A DNA stretch of 14,877 bases from Bacteroidales bacterium (GTDB lineage Bacteria > Bacteroidota > Bacteroidia > Bacteroidales > VadinHA17). Location: contig DNOQ01000225.1 of the NCBI GenBank assembly GCA_003501665.1, forward strand, positions 1 through 14,877, written 5' to 3'. A program made the position numbers and the translations under genes. Positions 8,891 to 14,718 of the stretch are shown here, piece by piece. Positions within the stretch are counted from its first letter, which is position 1, and each line of letters opens with the position of its first letter. The notes beneath the pieces were generated by a model, which worked only from the letters and a program-made list of their open reading frames with translations, had not been told where the DNA came from and searched no databases.

Positions 8891-9793
8891 TTATGGGGTC
8901 ACCATCTCCGTTCTCAGTTTAGCCACATAATCCCTTATTTTGCCAAGGGTTTCGACAGTTACAGTCATTTCAGAACCCGAGGAGCGAAGAACCTGTTTTG
9001 AAGTATCTATTTCCAGATCACCTTTTTGAAAATATATTTCGAAGGTATCGAAATAATTATTCAGGAATTTCAGTTTTTTGGTAAAATAAACCACAACCGG
9101 ATCATCATAATAGTTTTTCATGTAGCTCAGAAGGGATGTCAGTGTATATTTCTGTTCTGCAATTTTCTGAACAACTTCCGGATCGGGTTTTTCAGGGTCA
9201 TAAGCCAGTTGTGTGGCAATATACATTGCTTCCACCCATCCGCCCATTAACATGAGTCCGGCTGTACTTTCCCTGCGGTTTTCCCTCAGATGATTTTCGA
9301 GATTGGCATAAGCCTTTTCCATAAACCTGGTAACGGTATCCGGATCAGCTATATCGCTTTCAATCTTTTTCAGAGGCTCAGTCATGAGGTGATCGGGTAT
9401 CCCGAGTTTATTGCTCATTTTGCGGATTGTTACCATGTAATCCAGTACTTCCTGTCCCAGTCCAAACATTTTCAGGTAACCGAAATCGACACCGTATATA
9501 CCTGTATTCACAGCGGTTTTTGAACTGCTCAGGTAAAGATCGCTGTTTGATGTTGAATTGAGCGTGGCATTACTATATGGAAGTCCGAGCCTGTTAAAAA
9601 TAACACATATCTCAACAGGTGTAAGAAGTCCGTAAAAAGTCTCTCTTCTTGTTTCCGCAGAATCAACAGAAGATTCATCGGTCCTTAATGTTGAAAAAGT
9701 AGGAACAAAATTGAATTTTTCAGGTGCTTTTCGCTTACAGGAAAAGACAGTTAATATAATAAGTACAAACAGCAGAAAAATTTTGACTTTCAT
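8891..9793 (-). CDS. Lipoprotein of unknown function
   Basis: I do not recognise a family. The 300-residue product begins with a clear lipoprotein signal (MKVKIFLLFVLIILTVFSC): two basic residues, a hydrophobic core and lipobox V-F-S-C with lipidated Cys19, followed by the basic stretch KRKAPEK. The mature part looks mostly alpha-helical and soluble, with no further membrane segment and no obvious catalytic motif. Features visible by eye are a Ser/Thr/Asn-rich stretch near 75-92, a GVDFGYLKMFGLGQ segment near 100-113, and GLMLMGGWVEAMYIATQLAY near 180-199, which looks like an amphipathic helix. There is no other cysteine to suggest disulfides or metal binding. It lies between dnaG and the macroglobulin gene on the same strand, with 204 and 205 non-coding bases on either side, so it is probably its own transcript. 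A match to TAnnTTTG and a long inverted repeat lie in front of it. Confidence 0.85.
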   Translation of the reverse strand: MKVKIFLLFVLIILTVFSCKRKAPEKFNFVPTFSTLRTDESSVDSAETRRETFYGLLTPVEICVIFNRLGLPYSNATLNSTSNSDLYLSSSKTAVNTGIYGVDFGYLKMFGLGQEVLDYMVTIRKMSNKLGIPDHLMTEPLKKIESDIADPDTVTRFMEKAYANLENHLRENRRESTAGLMLMGGWVEAMYIATQLAYDPEKPDPEVVQKIAEQKYTLTSLLSYMKNYYDDPVVVYFTKKLKFLNNYFDTFEIYFQKGDLEIDTSKQVLRSSGSEMTVTVETLGKIRDYVAKLRTEMVTP

Positions 9794-9837
9794 ACGAAAA
9801 TATTATAACTATATATTCTTGTAAATTAAGTGGTTCG

Positions 9838-9905
9838 TATGGAACCTTCATGATTGTAAAGTATTTTCATAATCTTTTTTGTTTTTGTAACATGAAGGTT
9901 TCATA
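9838..9905. repeat. Long inverted repeat in the leader of the unknown lipoprotein gene
   Basis: The arms 9838-9852 (TATGGAACCTTCATG) and 9891-9905 (CATGAAGGTTTCATA) are complementary at 14 of 15 positions, and the one mismatch can pair as G-U in one strand's RNA. The loop is 38 bases and AT-rich, with GATT at 9853-9856 and AATC at 9870-9873 able to extend the pairing. It sits after dnaG and 45 bases before the lipoprotein start, so it could be a leader hairpin, an operator-like palindrome or a remnant element. The loop is too long for a standard intrinsic terminator and no U-run follows the stem. Confidence 0.7.
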
Positions 9906-9923
9906 GACAGAGAATTGACAAAT

Positions 9924-9954
9924 CAAATTTAACATAAAATTCCAATAATTTAAA
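9924..9954 (-). promoter_or_regulatory. Candidate Bacteroidota-type promoter for the unknown lipoprotein gene
   Basis: TAAATTTG at 9931-9924 on the minus strand matches the Bacteroidota -7 consensus TAnnTTTG exactly. TTTA at 9954-9951, 19 bases upstream, matches three of four bases of the -33 element TTTG. The region is AT-rich, so chance matches are a real risk. If used, the transcript would start near 9917 and carry a leader of about 125 bases containing the inverted repeat at 9838-9905. Confidence 0.4.
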
Positions 9955-9997
9955 ATTTGTTTGTGATCTGGTTTCTATCTGCAGTTCAAAGGCGAAG

Positions 9998-11944
9998 TTA
10001 AAGAAGTATTCTGTTCCCGAGCTGTTGTGATATTATCTTCAATGCTGCCTTGAGAGCCTGATCTTTTTTCTGAAGTGAAAGTACCCGTTCCATATCACCT
10101 GTCCTGACAGCATTTTCAAGCTGAACCATGATCTCTTTCAGTCTTACTTTAATTTTATCGCCTTTGAATTTCAGCACTGTATCCGGAACGATGTCTTTAA
10201 GCTTCATATCCTCTGTCTCGACGTATGTCTGTTTGTTCCTCCATATCCTGCTCAGCTGATGCGATTCTGCAAGTATGTCTGCGGATAATCTTGAGATTGA
10301 AGGATCCTCATTCTTGATAAAAACCTTATCATCAAGGAATACTCCCTGTTCCGAAGCAAAGCGGAACTCTTCGAATATGGTTCCAAAGATTGTATTATCA
10401 AAATTGAGTTCATCTGTAACTATTTCCCTCACAATATAATCTGCGACAGTTATGACTTCCTCGTTACCATCCTCAACCCTGATTTTACGTTCGAATTCAT
10501 TACTGCCAAACTTAAGCAGCAGTCTTATTATCTCTTTTTCCGAAACATAAGTGGTAATCTCCTGTCTTACAGGTTTGGGAGGCGCCTGAGGAGGCACAGG
10601 CAGATCTTCAGGACCGGGATATTTGTTTCTGTCCTGGAACGATCTCTGCTGGCGCATTTTATTCACTTCATGATAGAGAACCGCTTCAGGGACTTCCATA
10701 AGAGTGCTGCACTCTTTAATATAGACTGTTCTTGATATGGATTCAGGTATTACTGCGATAGATCTGACAATATCGCGGATAAGATTTGCTTTTTTTACCG
10801 GGTCATCGGCTACTTCCTCAAGAAGGAGTTTTGTTTTAAACCGTATAAAATCAGTTTCATTTTCTTTCAGGAATCCCGAAAATTCCTCATTGCTTACTTT
10901 TTTTGAATATGAATCAGGATCTTCATTATCAGGAAGGAGAACTATTTTGACATTCATCCCCTCTTCAAGTACAATGTCAATTCCTCTTATTGAAGCTTTA
11001 ATTCCGGCAGGATCACCATCATAAAGAATGGTGATATTTGGTGTGAATCTTTTGATGAGCCGCACCTGTTCGGCGGTAAGCGATGTACCGGATGAAGCAA
11101 CAACATTTTCGATATTTGCTTCATGCATTGACATCACATCGGTGTAACCCTCAACAAGATAACACTTATCCTCCTGTGTTATCGCCTTTCGTGCCTGGTA
11201 TATTCCGTAAAGGATACGGCTTTTATGGTATATTTCCGACTCCGGCGAATTGAGATATTTTGCTGTCCTGGCATCTGCTTTCAGTATTCTTCCACCGAAA
11301 CCCAGAACCTGTCCCGAAAGAGAGTGTATGGGGAACATGATCCTTCCGCTGAACCTGTCGAAGATATGATCTTCATGTTCAATCGATAATCCTGTTTTTA
11401 CCAGGAAATTTTTCTTATAACCGTCATCGAGGGCTTTTTTTGAAAATGCATCGCGTTTTTCGAAGCTGTAACCTGTTTCAAATTTTTTAAGAGTATTATG
11501 TCTGAAGCCCCGCTCTTTAAAGTAAGCAAGTCCGACTGAAATCCCCTCATCACTCTGAAAAAGGTTTTCAGAGAATTGCCTTGATGCATAAGCTGTTATA
11601 ACAAGAAGGCTCTCCCGTTCATTCTGTTTCTCAAGTTCTTCGGGGGTAAGTTCTTTTTCAATGACCTCGATATGATATTTCTTTGCAAGGAATTTGAGTG
11701 CCTCCGGATATGTGAGGTGTTCGTGTTCCATTACAAAATTGACTACATTCCCGACTTTTCCGCAACCAAAGCATTTGAAGATCTCTTTTGATGGTGAGAC
11801 GGTGAATGAAGGAGTCTTTTCATTATGAAAAGGGCATAATCCCAGGTAATTGGCTCCCCGTCTTTTAAGCGGAACAAATTCCTGGATCACCTCGACTATT
11901 TCGGCAGCGCTGAGAATACGATCTATTGTGGGACGGTCAATCAT
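9998..11944 (-). CDS. dnaG: DNA primase
   Basis: Makes RNA primers for chromosomal replication, acting with the replicative helicase DnaB. The 648-residue product has the full bacterial architecture. An N-terminal CHC2 zinc-binding domain has ligands C37, H40, C58 and C61 (CPFHNEKTPSF, then CFGCG). The RNA polymerase core is followed by a TOPRIM fold with EGYTDV at 265-270 (catalytic Glu265) and DGDPAG at 309-314 (metal-binding Asp309 and Asp311). A proline-rich linker (PGPEDLPVPPQAPPKP, near 450-465) leads to a helical C-terminal region that should contact DnaB. The start MIDRPTIDRIL is standard for the family, and the length is normal. It stands apart from the rpsU-rpoD arrangement known from Enterobacteria. 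cobB ends 75 bases upstream on the same strand, so cotranscription is possible. No motif is missing. Confidence 0.98.
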   Translation of the reverse strand: MIDRPTIDRILSAAEIVEVIQEFVPLKRRGANYLGLCPFHNEKTPSFTVSPSKEIFKCFGCGKVGNVVNFVMEHEHLTYPEALKFLAKKYHIEVIEKELTPEELEKQNERESLLVITAYASRQFSENLFQSDEGISVGLAYFKERGFRHNTLKKFETGYSFEKRDAFSKKALDDGYKKNFLVKTGLSIEHEDHIFDRFSGRIMFPIHSLSGQVLGFGGRILKADARTAKYLNSPESEIYHKSRILYGIYQARKAITQEDKCYLVEGYTDVMSMHEANIENVVASSGTSLTAEQVRLIKRFTPNITILYDGDPAGIKASIRGIDIVLEEGMNVKIVLLPDNEDPDSYSKKVSNEEFSGFLKENETDFIRFKTKLLLEEVADDPVKKANLIRDIVRSIAVIPESISRTVYIKECSTLMEVPEAVLYHEVNKMRQQRSFQDRNKYPGPEDLPVPPQAPPKPVRQEITTYVSEKEIIRLLLKFGSNEFERKIRVEDGNEEVITVADYIVREIVTDELNFDNTIFGTIFEEFRFASEQGVFLDDKVFIKNEDPSISRLSADILAESHQLSRIWRNKQTYVETEDMKLKDIVPDTVLKFKGDKIKVRLKEIMVQLENAVRTGDMERVLSLQKKDQALKAALKIISQQLGNRILL

Positions 11945-12019
11945 GGAGTAAAGATATTCAGAATAACCGGGACAGAGTGTTTTTGGAGTTTATTTTGTGA
12001 TTTTTAAAACATGTGGGTT

Positions 12020-12718
12020 TCAGGTAATATTACATAGTTTTAACAGTCTTTCAGTCAGGATTGCCACCCCGACGGATGCCTTTTCTTTTATCACATTAAC
12101 CTTCTTTATTGCCGGGACATATACGTTGTTGGGATCAATCAGCCAGAGAGATGCATTTTCCGGAGCATAGTCGATCAGTCCTGCTGCCGGATAAACATTC
12201 AGTGATGAGCCTATTACGGCAAAGATATCTGCAGAAGATGTTATACTGACTGCTTCATCCATCATGGGTACTGCTTCTCCGAACCAGACAATATGAGGTC
12301 TCAGCTGACTTTTCTTTTCACACTGATCACCGGCCTTTATCTCCTTATAGCCTATTTCATAGATCAGAGAAGGGTCAGAGGTGCTTCTGACTTTTGTAAG
12401 TTCGCCATGCAGATGCAGGATTTTTGTACTTCCTGCCCGTTCATGAAGATTATCAACGTTCTGGGTAATAACGTGAACATCGAAATATTTTTCAAGTTTT
12501 GCAACACCCTTGTGCCCGTCATTAGGCTCACAATCAGCGAGCTGACTTCTCCTTTCATTATAGAACCTGAGTACAAGTTCTTTGTTTTTCCACCATCCCA
12601 TTGGTGATGCAACTTCGTTAACATCGTATTCTTCCCACAATCCTCCTGTTTCCCTGAAAGTCCGGATGCCGCTCTCGCGCGACATCCCTGCCCCTGAAAG
12701 TATTACCAGTTTTTTCAT
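12020..12718 (-). CDS. cobB: NAD-dependent protein deacylase of the CobB/SIRT5 (class III) sirtuin family
   Basis: Removes acyl groups from lysines using NAD+, giving nicotinamide and O-acyl-ADP-ribose, in the cytoplasm. The 232-residue product has the sirtuin NAD-binding segment GAGMSRESGIRTFRE at 9-23, TQNVDNLHERAG at 85-96, the catalytic His104 in HLHGE, RPHIVWFGE at 140-148 and GSSLNVYPAAG at 170-180. Tyr53 and Arg56 (FYNERR) form the Y-x-x-R pair that in CobB and SIRT5 recognises succinyl- and malonyl-lysine. The four zinc cysteines normally placed between HLHGE and RPHIVWF are absent; that stretch reads VRSTSDPSLIYEIGYK and has a single cysteine, C133. I believe this is usual for the Bacteroidota branch. 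I chose the start at 12718 (MKKLVILSGAG) because upstream in-frame codons run through the intergenic repeat and have no family similarity. A -7-like box lies 20 bases before this ATG. Confidence 0.95.
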   Translation of the reverse strand: MKKLVILSGAGMSRESGIRTFRETGGLWEEYDVNEVASPMGWWKNKELVLRFYNERRSQLADCEPNDGHKGVAKLEKYFDVHVITQNVDNLHERAGSTKILHLHGELTKVRSTSDPSLIYEIGYKEIKAGDQCEKKSQLRPHIVWFGEAVPMMDEAVSITSSADIFAVIGSSLNVYPAAGLIDYAPENASLWLIDPNNVYVPAIKKVNVIKEKASVGVAILTERLLKLCNIT

Positions 12719-12738
12719 CTTTGATTCGTATTGTACGG

Positions 12739-12746
12739 CAAATTTA
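12739..12746 (-). promoter_or_regulatory. Candidate -7 promoter element of cobB
   Basis: TAAATTTG on the minus strand matches TAnnTTTG exactly and ends 20 bases before the cobB ATG, giving a plausible short leader of about 14 bases. No good -33 TTTG is seen at the usual spacing. The position supports the ATG at 12718 as the true start, because a start further upstream would lie outside such a transcript. Confidence 0.4.
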
Positions 12747-12765
12747 GTAATTATCAGGTTAGGGG

Positions 12766-12943
12766 AACAGATTGCTTCGTCGCCTGGCATGTAACCGGGA
12801 TGGTATTTGTGCGGTGAATTGGAATTAAGGAACATGATTGCTTCGTCGCTTCGCTACTCGCAATGACTGGTCTTCAATGTTACATCTCTGCTACTGTCCT
12901 TGCGAGGAGTCCTGCCTCCGGCAGGACGACGAAGCAATCTGTT
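12766..12943. repeat. Palindromic GATTGCTTCGTCG-type dispersed repeat element between cobB and ubiX
   Basis: The 17-mer AACAGATTGCTTCGTCG (12766-12782) is perfectly complementary to 12927-12943. A second left arm, GATTGCTTCGTCG (12836-12848), also pairs with 12927-12939. Further in, CTCGCAATGAC (12857-12867) pairs with GTCCTTGCGAG (12896-12906) at 10 of 11 positions. The right arm also carries its own hairpin, TCCTGCC-TCC-GGCAGGA (12910-12926). From memory this is a widespread intergenic repeat family recognisable by CATTGCGAGG and GACGAAGCAATC in Bacteroidota and other phyla. The doubled left arm suggests a second, partial insertion or an arm duplication. No transposase is present. Confidence 0.8.
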
Positions 12944-12987
12944 ACGAATTATTACTACATTTACTTCCCGTAACAACGCCCCGATCT

Positions 12988-13563
12988 ATGACGAGTCCCA
13001 AACGCAAAATTATCCTCGCGGTCACCGGCGCCAGCGGATCACTTTATGCAAAAAAACTGCTGGATGTCCTGCCGTGTGTTATTAACCCTCCTGCAGAGAT
13101 TGCCGTTATTTTTTCCGATAATGCAAAAGAGATATGGAAGTATGAGACGGAAAGTAATTTTACTGCCATATCACCGGTAGCGGAATATGACAACAAGGAT
13201 TTCTTTGCTCCGTTTGCGTCAGGTTCCTGTGAACACGATACCATGATTGTTTGTCCGGCTTCAATGGGTATTCTGGGAAGGATAGCCAATGGAACATCCG
13301 ATGATCTGATAGCCCGGGCGGCTGATGTTATGCTCAAGGAGAAAAGAAAGCTGATTATTGTTCCCAGGGAAACACCATTCAACCTCATTCATTTAAAGAA
13401 TATGGAAACCCTTGCCCTTACAGGAGCAATAATATGTCCGGCCACACCTTCCTTTTACAGCAAACCGAAAACAATTGATGATCTGGTGATGACAGTTGTT
13501 GAGAGGGTAATCACACTTGCCGGATTTGAGACCGGCATATACAGGTGGATGAGCAATGATTGA
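12988..13563 (+). CDS. ubiX: UbiX-family flavin prenyltransferase
   Basis: Attaches a dimethylallyl group to FMN to make prenyl-FMN, the cofactor of UbiD-type decarboxylases, in the cytoplasm. The 191-residue product has the FMN-binding start IILAVTGASGSLYA (GASG at 14-17), FASGSCEHD near 76-84, CPASMGILGRIANG at 89-102, the segment ARAADVMLKEKRKL at 109-122 and RETPF at 127-131 with the conserved Arg127-Glu128 pair, then Tyr157 in the PSFYSKP loop. The length is typical. The start at 12988 (MTSPKRKII) is chosen because the frame extends upstream only through the repeat element, where the translation is meaningless. No Shine-Dalgarno sequence is seen; TACATTTA at 12956-12963 is a one-mismatch match to the -7 element. 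No ubiD lies in the window, so the partner decarboxylase must be elsewhere. The stop overlaps the next gene by 8 bases. Confidence 0.95.
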   Translation: MTSPKRKIILAVTGASGSLYAKKLLDVLPCVINPPAEIAVIFSDNAKEIWKYETESNFTAISPVAEYDNKDFFAPFASGSCEHDTMIVCPASMGILGRIANGTSDDLIARAADVMLKEKRKLIIVPRETPFNLIHLKNMETLALTGAIICPATPSFYSKPKTIDDLVMTVVERVITLAGFETGIYRWMSND

Positions 13564-13975
13564 CAAGCGGATAGTGAAATTCCTGAAGAAACATCATGTT
13601 CTCACCATCGCAACATGTGCAGAACATGATCCATGGTGTGCCAGCTGTTTTTATGTTTATCTGGAAGATGAAAATGCACTTGTTTTCACAACCGACACGA
13701 AGACCCGGCATGGTCAGGAATTTATTAAGGATCCTTCAGTAGCCGGCACAATTGCACTTGAGACGAAAATTATCGGGAAGATCAGGGGAGTCCAGTTTTC
13801 AGGAAAGGTGTCAGAGCTTTCAGGCACGATGTCTGATAAAGTAAAGAGGGCTTATATTAAAAGGTTTCCTGTTGCCATGCTGATGGAAACCAGGTTGTGG
13901 ATCGTGGATCTCAGTTATGTTAAATATACCGATAACAGACTGGGTTTCGGTAAAAAGATAATATGGGGAAAATAA
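13556..13975 (+). CDS. yhbP: YhbP-like protein (UPF0306), FMN-binding split-barrel fold
   Basis: Small cytoplasmic protein (139 aa) of the YhbP/UPF0306 family, distantly related to pyridoxamine 5'-phosphate oxidases. No biochemical role is established for the family as far as I know. Motifs shared with E. coli YhbP, as I recall its sequence, are WCA at 27-29, KTRHGQ at 49-54, VAGTI at 62-66, IRGVQF at 76-81, RFPVA at 103-107 and the C-terminal TDNRLGFGKKIIW at 125-137. The length is close to the family norm of about 140-150. The ATG at 13556 lies inside ubiX and overlaps it by 8 bases in another frame, which suggests translational coupling and a shared transcript. Pairing with ubiX hints at a flavin-related job, but FMN binding here is inferred from the fold only. 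The symbol follows the E. coli homologue. Confidence 0.88.
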   Translation: MIDKRIVKFLKKHHVLTIATCAEHDPWCASCFYVYLEDENALVFTTDTKTRHGQEFIKDPSVAGTIALETKIIGKIRGVQFSGKVSELSGTMSDKVKRAYIKRFPVAMLMETRLWIVDLSYVKYTDNRLGFGKKIIWGK

Positions 13976-13987
13976 TTTCTTACTTTC

Positions 13988-14043
13988 CCTTCTTAACAAA
14001 AGCAAATAGAACCTGTCCCGCTCAGCGGGAGGGGTTAAGGAAG
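13988..14043. terminator. Candidate bidirectional terminator between yhbP and ribE
   Basis: The two convergent genes end 88 bases apart. The gap holds a compact GC-rich hairpin TCCCGC-TCA-GCGGGA (14016-14030), flanked by AACC (14010-14013) and GGTT (14033-14036), and outside these by CCTTCTTAAC (13988-13997), which pairs imperfectly with GTTAAGGAAG (14034-14043). There is no clean T-run next to the stem on the plus strand. On the minus strand a GCTTTTG sequence follows about 10 bases later. Structure and convergent position support termination; the poor U-tract argues against a standard intrinsic terminator. Confidence 0.4.
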
Positions 14044-14063
14044 TGAGGTCATTTAATTCAGTG

Positions 14064-14663
14064 CTATTTGCCAAGCTGCTGTTTCACAATCTTTGCAATA
14101 TATTTTCCGAGGATATCAAATTCAATATTGACAACGGTTCCCTTTTTGAACTGGTGAAAATTGGTAACCTCGTATGTAAATGGTATGATAGCCACCTGAA
14201 AAGATCCTGGCTTTGAGTTGACCACAGTAAGGCTGACACCGTTCACCGCCACGGATCCCTTTTCCACAGTGAGATAATCATCCTGCAGAGGTTCATATTC
14301 GAAAGTATAGTACCAGCTGCCTCCTGCTTCTTTCACATCGGTACAGACTGCAGTCTGGTCAACATGTCCCTGTACCATATGACCGTCAAGCCGTCCGTCA
14401 AGCTTTGCGCTGCGTTCCAGGTTGACCTTATCGCCGACCTTAAGCAGTCCGAGGTTTGATTTCTCAAGTGTCTCCCTTATTGCTGTAACGGTATATGTAT
14501 CTTCATCCTTTTTTACCACTGTGAGGCAGACACCGTTGTGAGAAATACTCTGATCTATCTTCAGCTCATTCGTGAATGAGCATTTCATGGTGATATGAAT
14601 ATTGTCTTTCTCTTTCGCGATTTTTACCACAGGGGCTGCTTCTTCAACTATTCCTGAAAACAT
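14064..14663 (-). CDS. ribE: Riboflavin synthase, alpha chain
   Basis: Catalyses the last step of riboflavin synthesis, the dismutation of two 6,7-dimethyl-8-ribityllumazine molecules to riboflavin and a pyrimidine by-product, in the cytoplasm as a trimer. The 199-residue product contains the two tandem lumazine-binding repeats of the family. Repeat 1 starts at MFSGIVEE (1-8) and has SHNGVCLTV at 41-49. Repeat 2 starts at GHMVQGHVD (94-102), has AVNGVSLTV at 139-147 and ends with NIEFDILGKY at 179-188. The N-terminal MFSGI is the family's invariant start, so the ATG at 14663 is secure. It is read convergently to ubiX-yhbP. No FMN riboswitch is seen in the 56 bases between the start and the octamer repeat. 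A TACATTTG box lies 21 bases before the ATG. Called ribE after Bacillus; the Enterobacterial name is ribC. Confidence 0.97.
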   Translation of the reverse strand: MFSGIVEEAAPVVKIAKEKDNIHITMKCSFTNELKIDQSISHNGVCLTVVKKDEDTYTVTAIRETLEKSNLGLLKVGDKVNLERSAKLDGRLDGHMVQGHVDQTAVCTDVKEAGGSWYYTFEYEPLQDDYLTVEKGSVAVNGVSLTVVNSKPGSFQVAIIPFTYEVTNFHQFKKGTVVNIEFDILGKYIAKIVKQQLGK

Positions 14664-14684
14664 GATTCTTCTATAGGTTATTTA

Positions 14685-14692
14685 CAAATGTA
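14685..14692 (-). promoter_or_regulatory. Candidate -7 promoter element of ribE
   Basis: TACATTTG on the minus strand fits TAnnTTTG exactly and ends 21 bases before the ribE ATG, nearly the same spacing as the box before cobB. No clear -33 TTTG is present; a T-rich stretch lies about 20 bases upstream. Use of this box would start the transcript just inside the octamer repeat and exclude the repeat from the mRNA. Confidence 0.4.
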
Positions 14693-14718
14693 TTGAAATT
14701 TGGTAAACTTATGAAAAA

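Noticed and set aside
9794..9997. Intrinsic terminator of dnaG formed by the inverted repeat
   Set aside because: The loop is 38 bases and no U-run follows the distal arm on the minus strand, so the structure does not fit; a leader element is at least as likely.
12719..12835. Upstream extension of the sirtuin to an ATG at 12835
   Set aside because: The extra 39 codons cross one arm of the palindromic repeat and the likely promoter box; family N-termini begin at MKKLVILSGAG.
12838..12987. Upstream extension of ubiX to an ATG at 12838
   Set aside because: The 50 extra codons are a translation of the repeat element; family members begin a few residues before the GASG segment.
14664..14718. FMN riboswitch before ribE
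   Set aside because: Only about 55 AT-rich bases separate the start from the octamer repeat, and none of the conserved RFN-element segments is visible.
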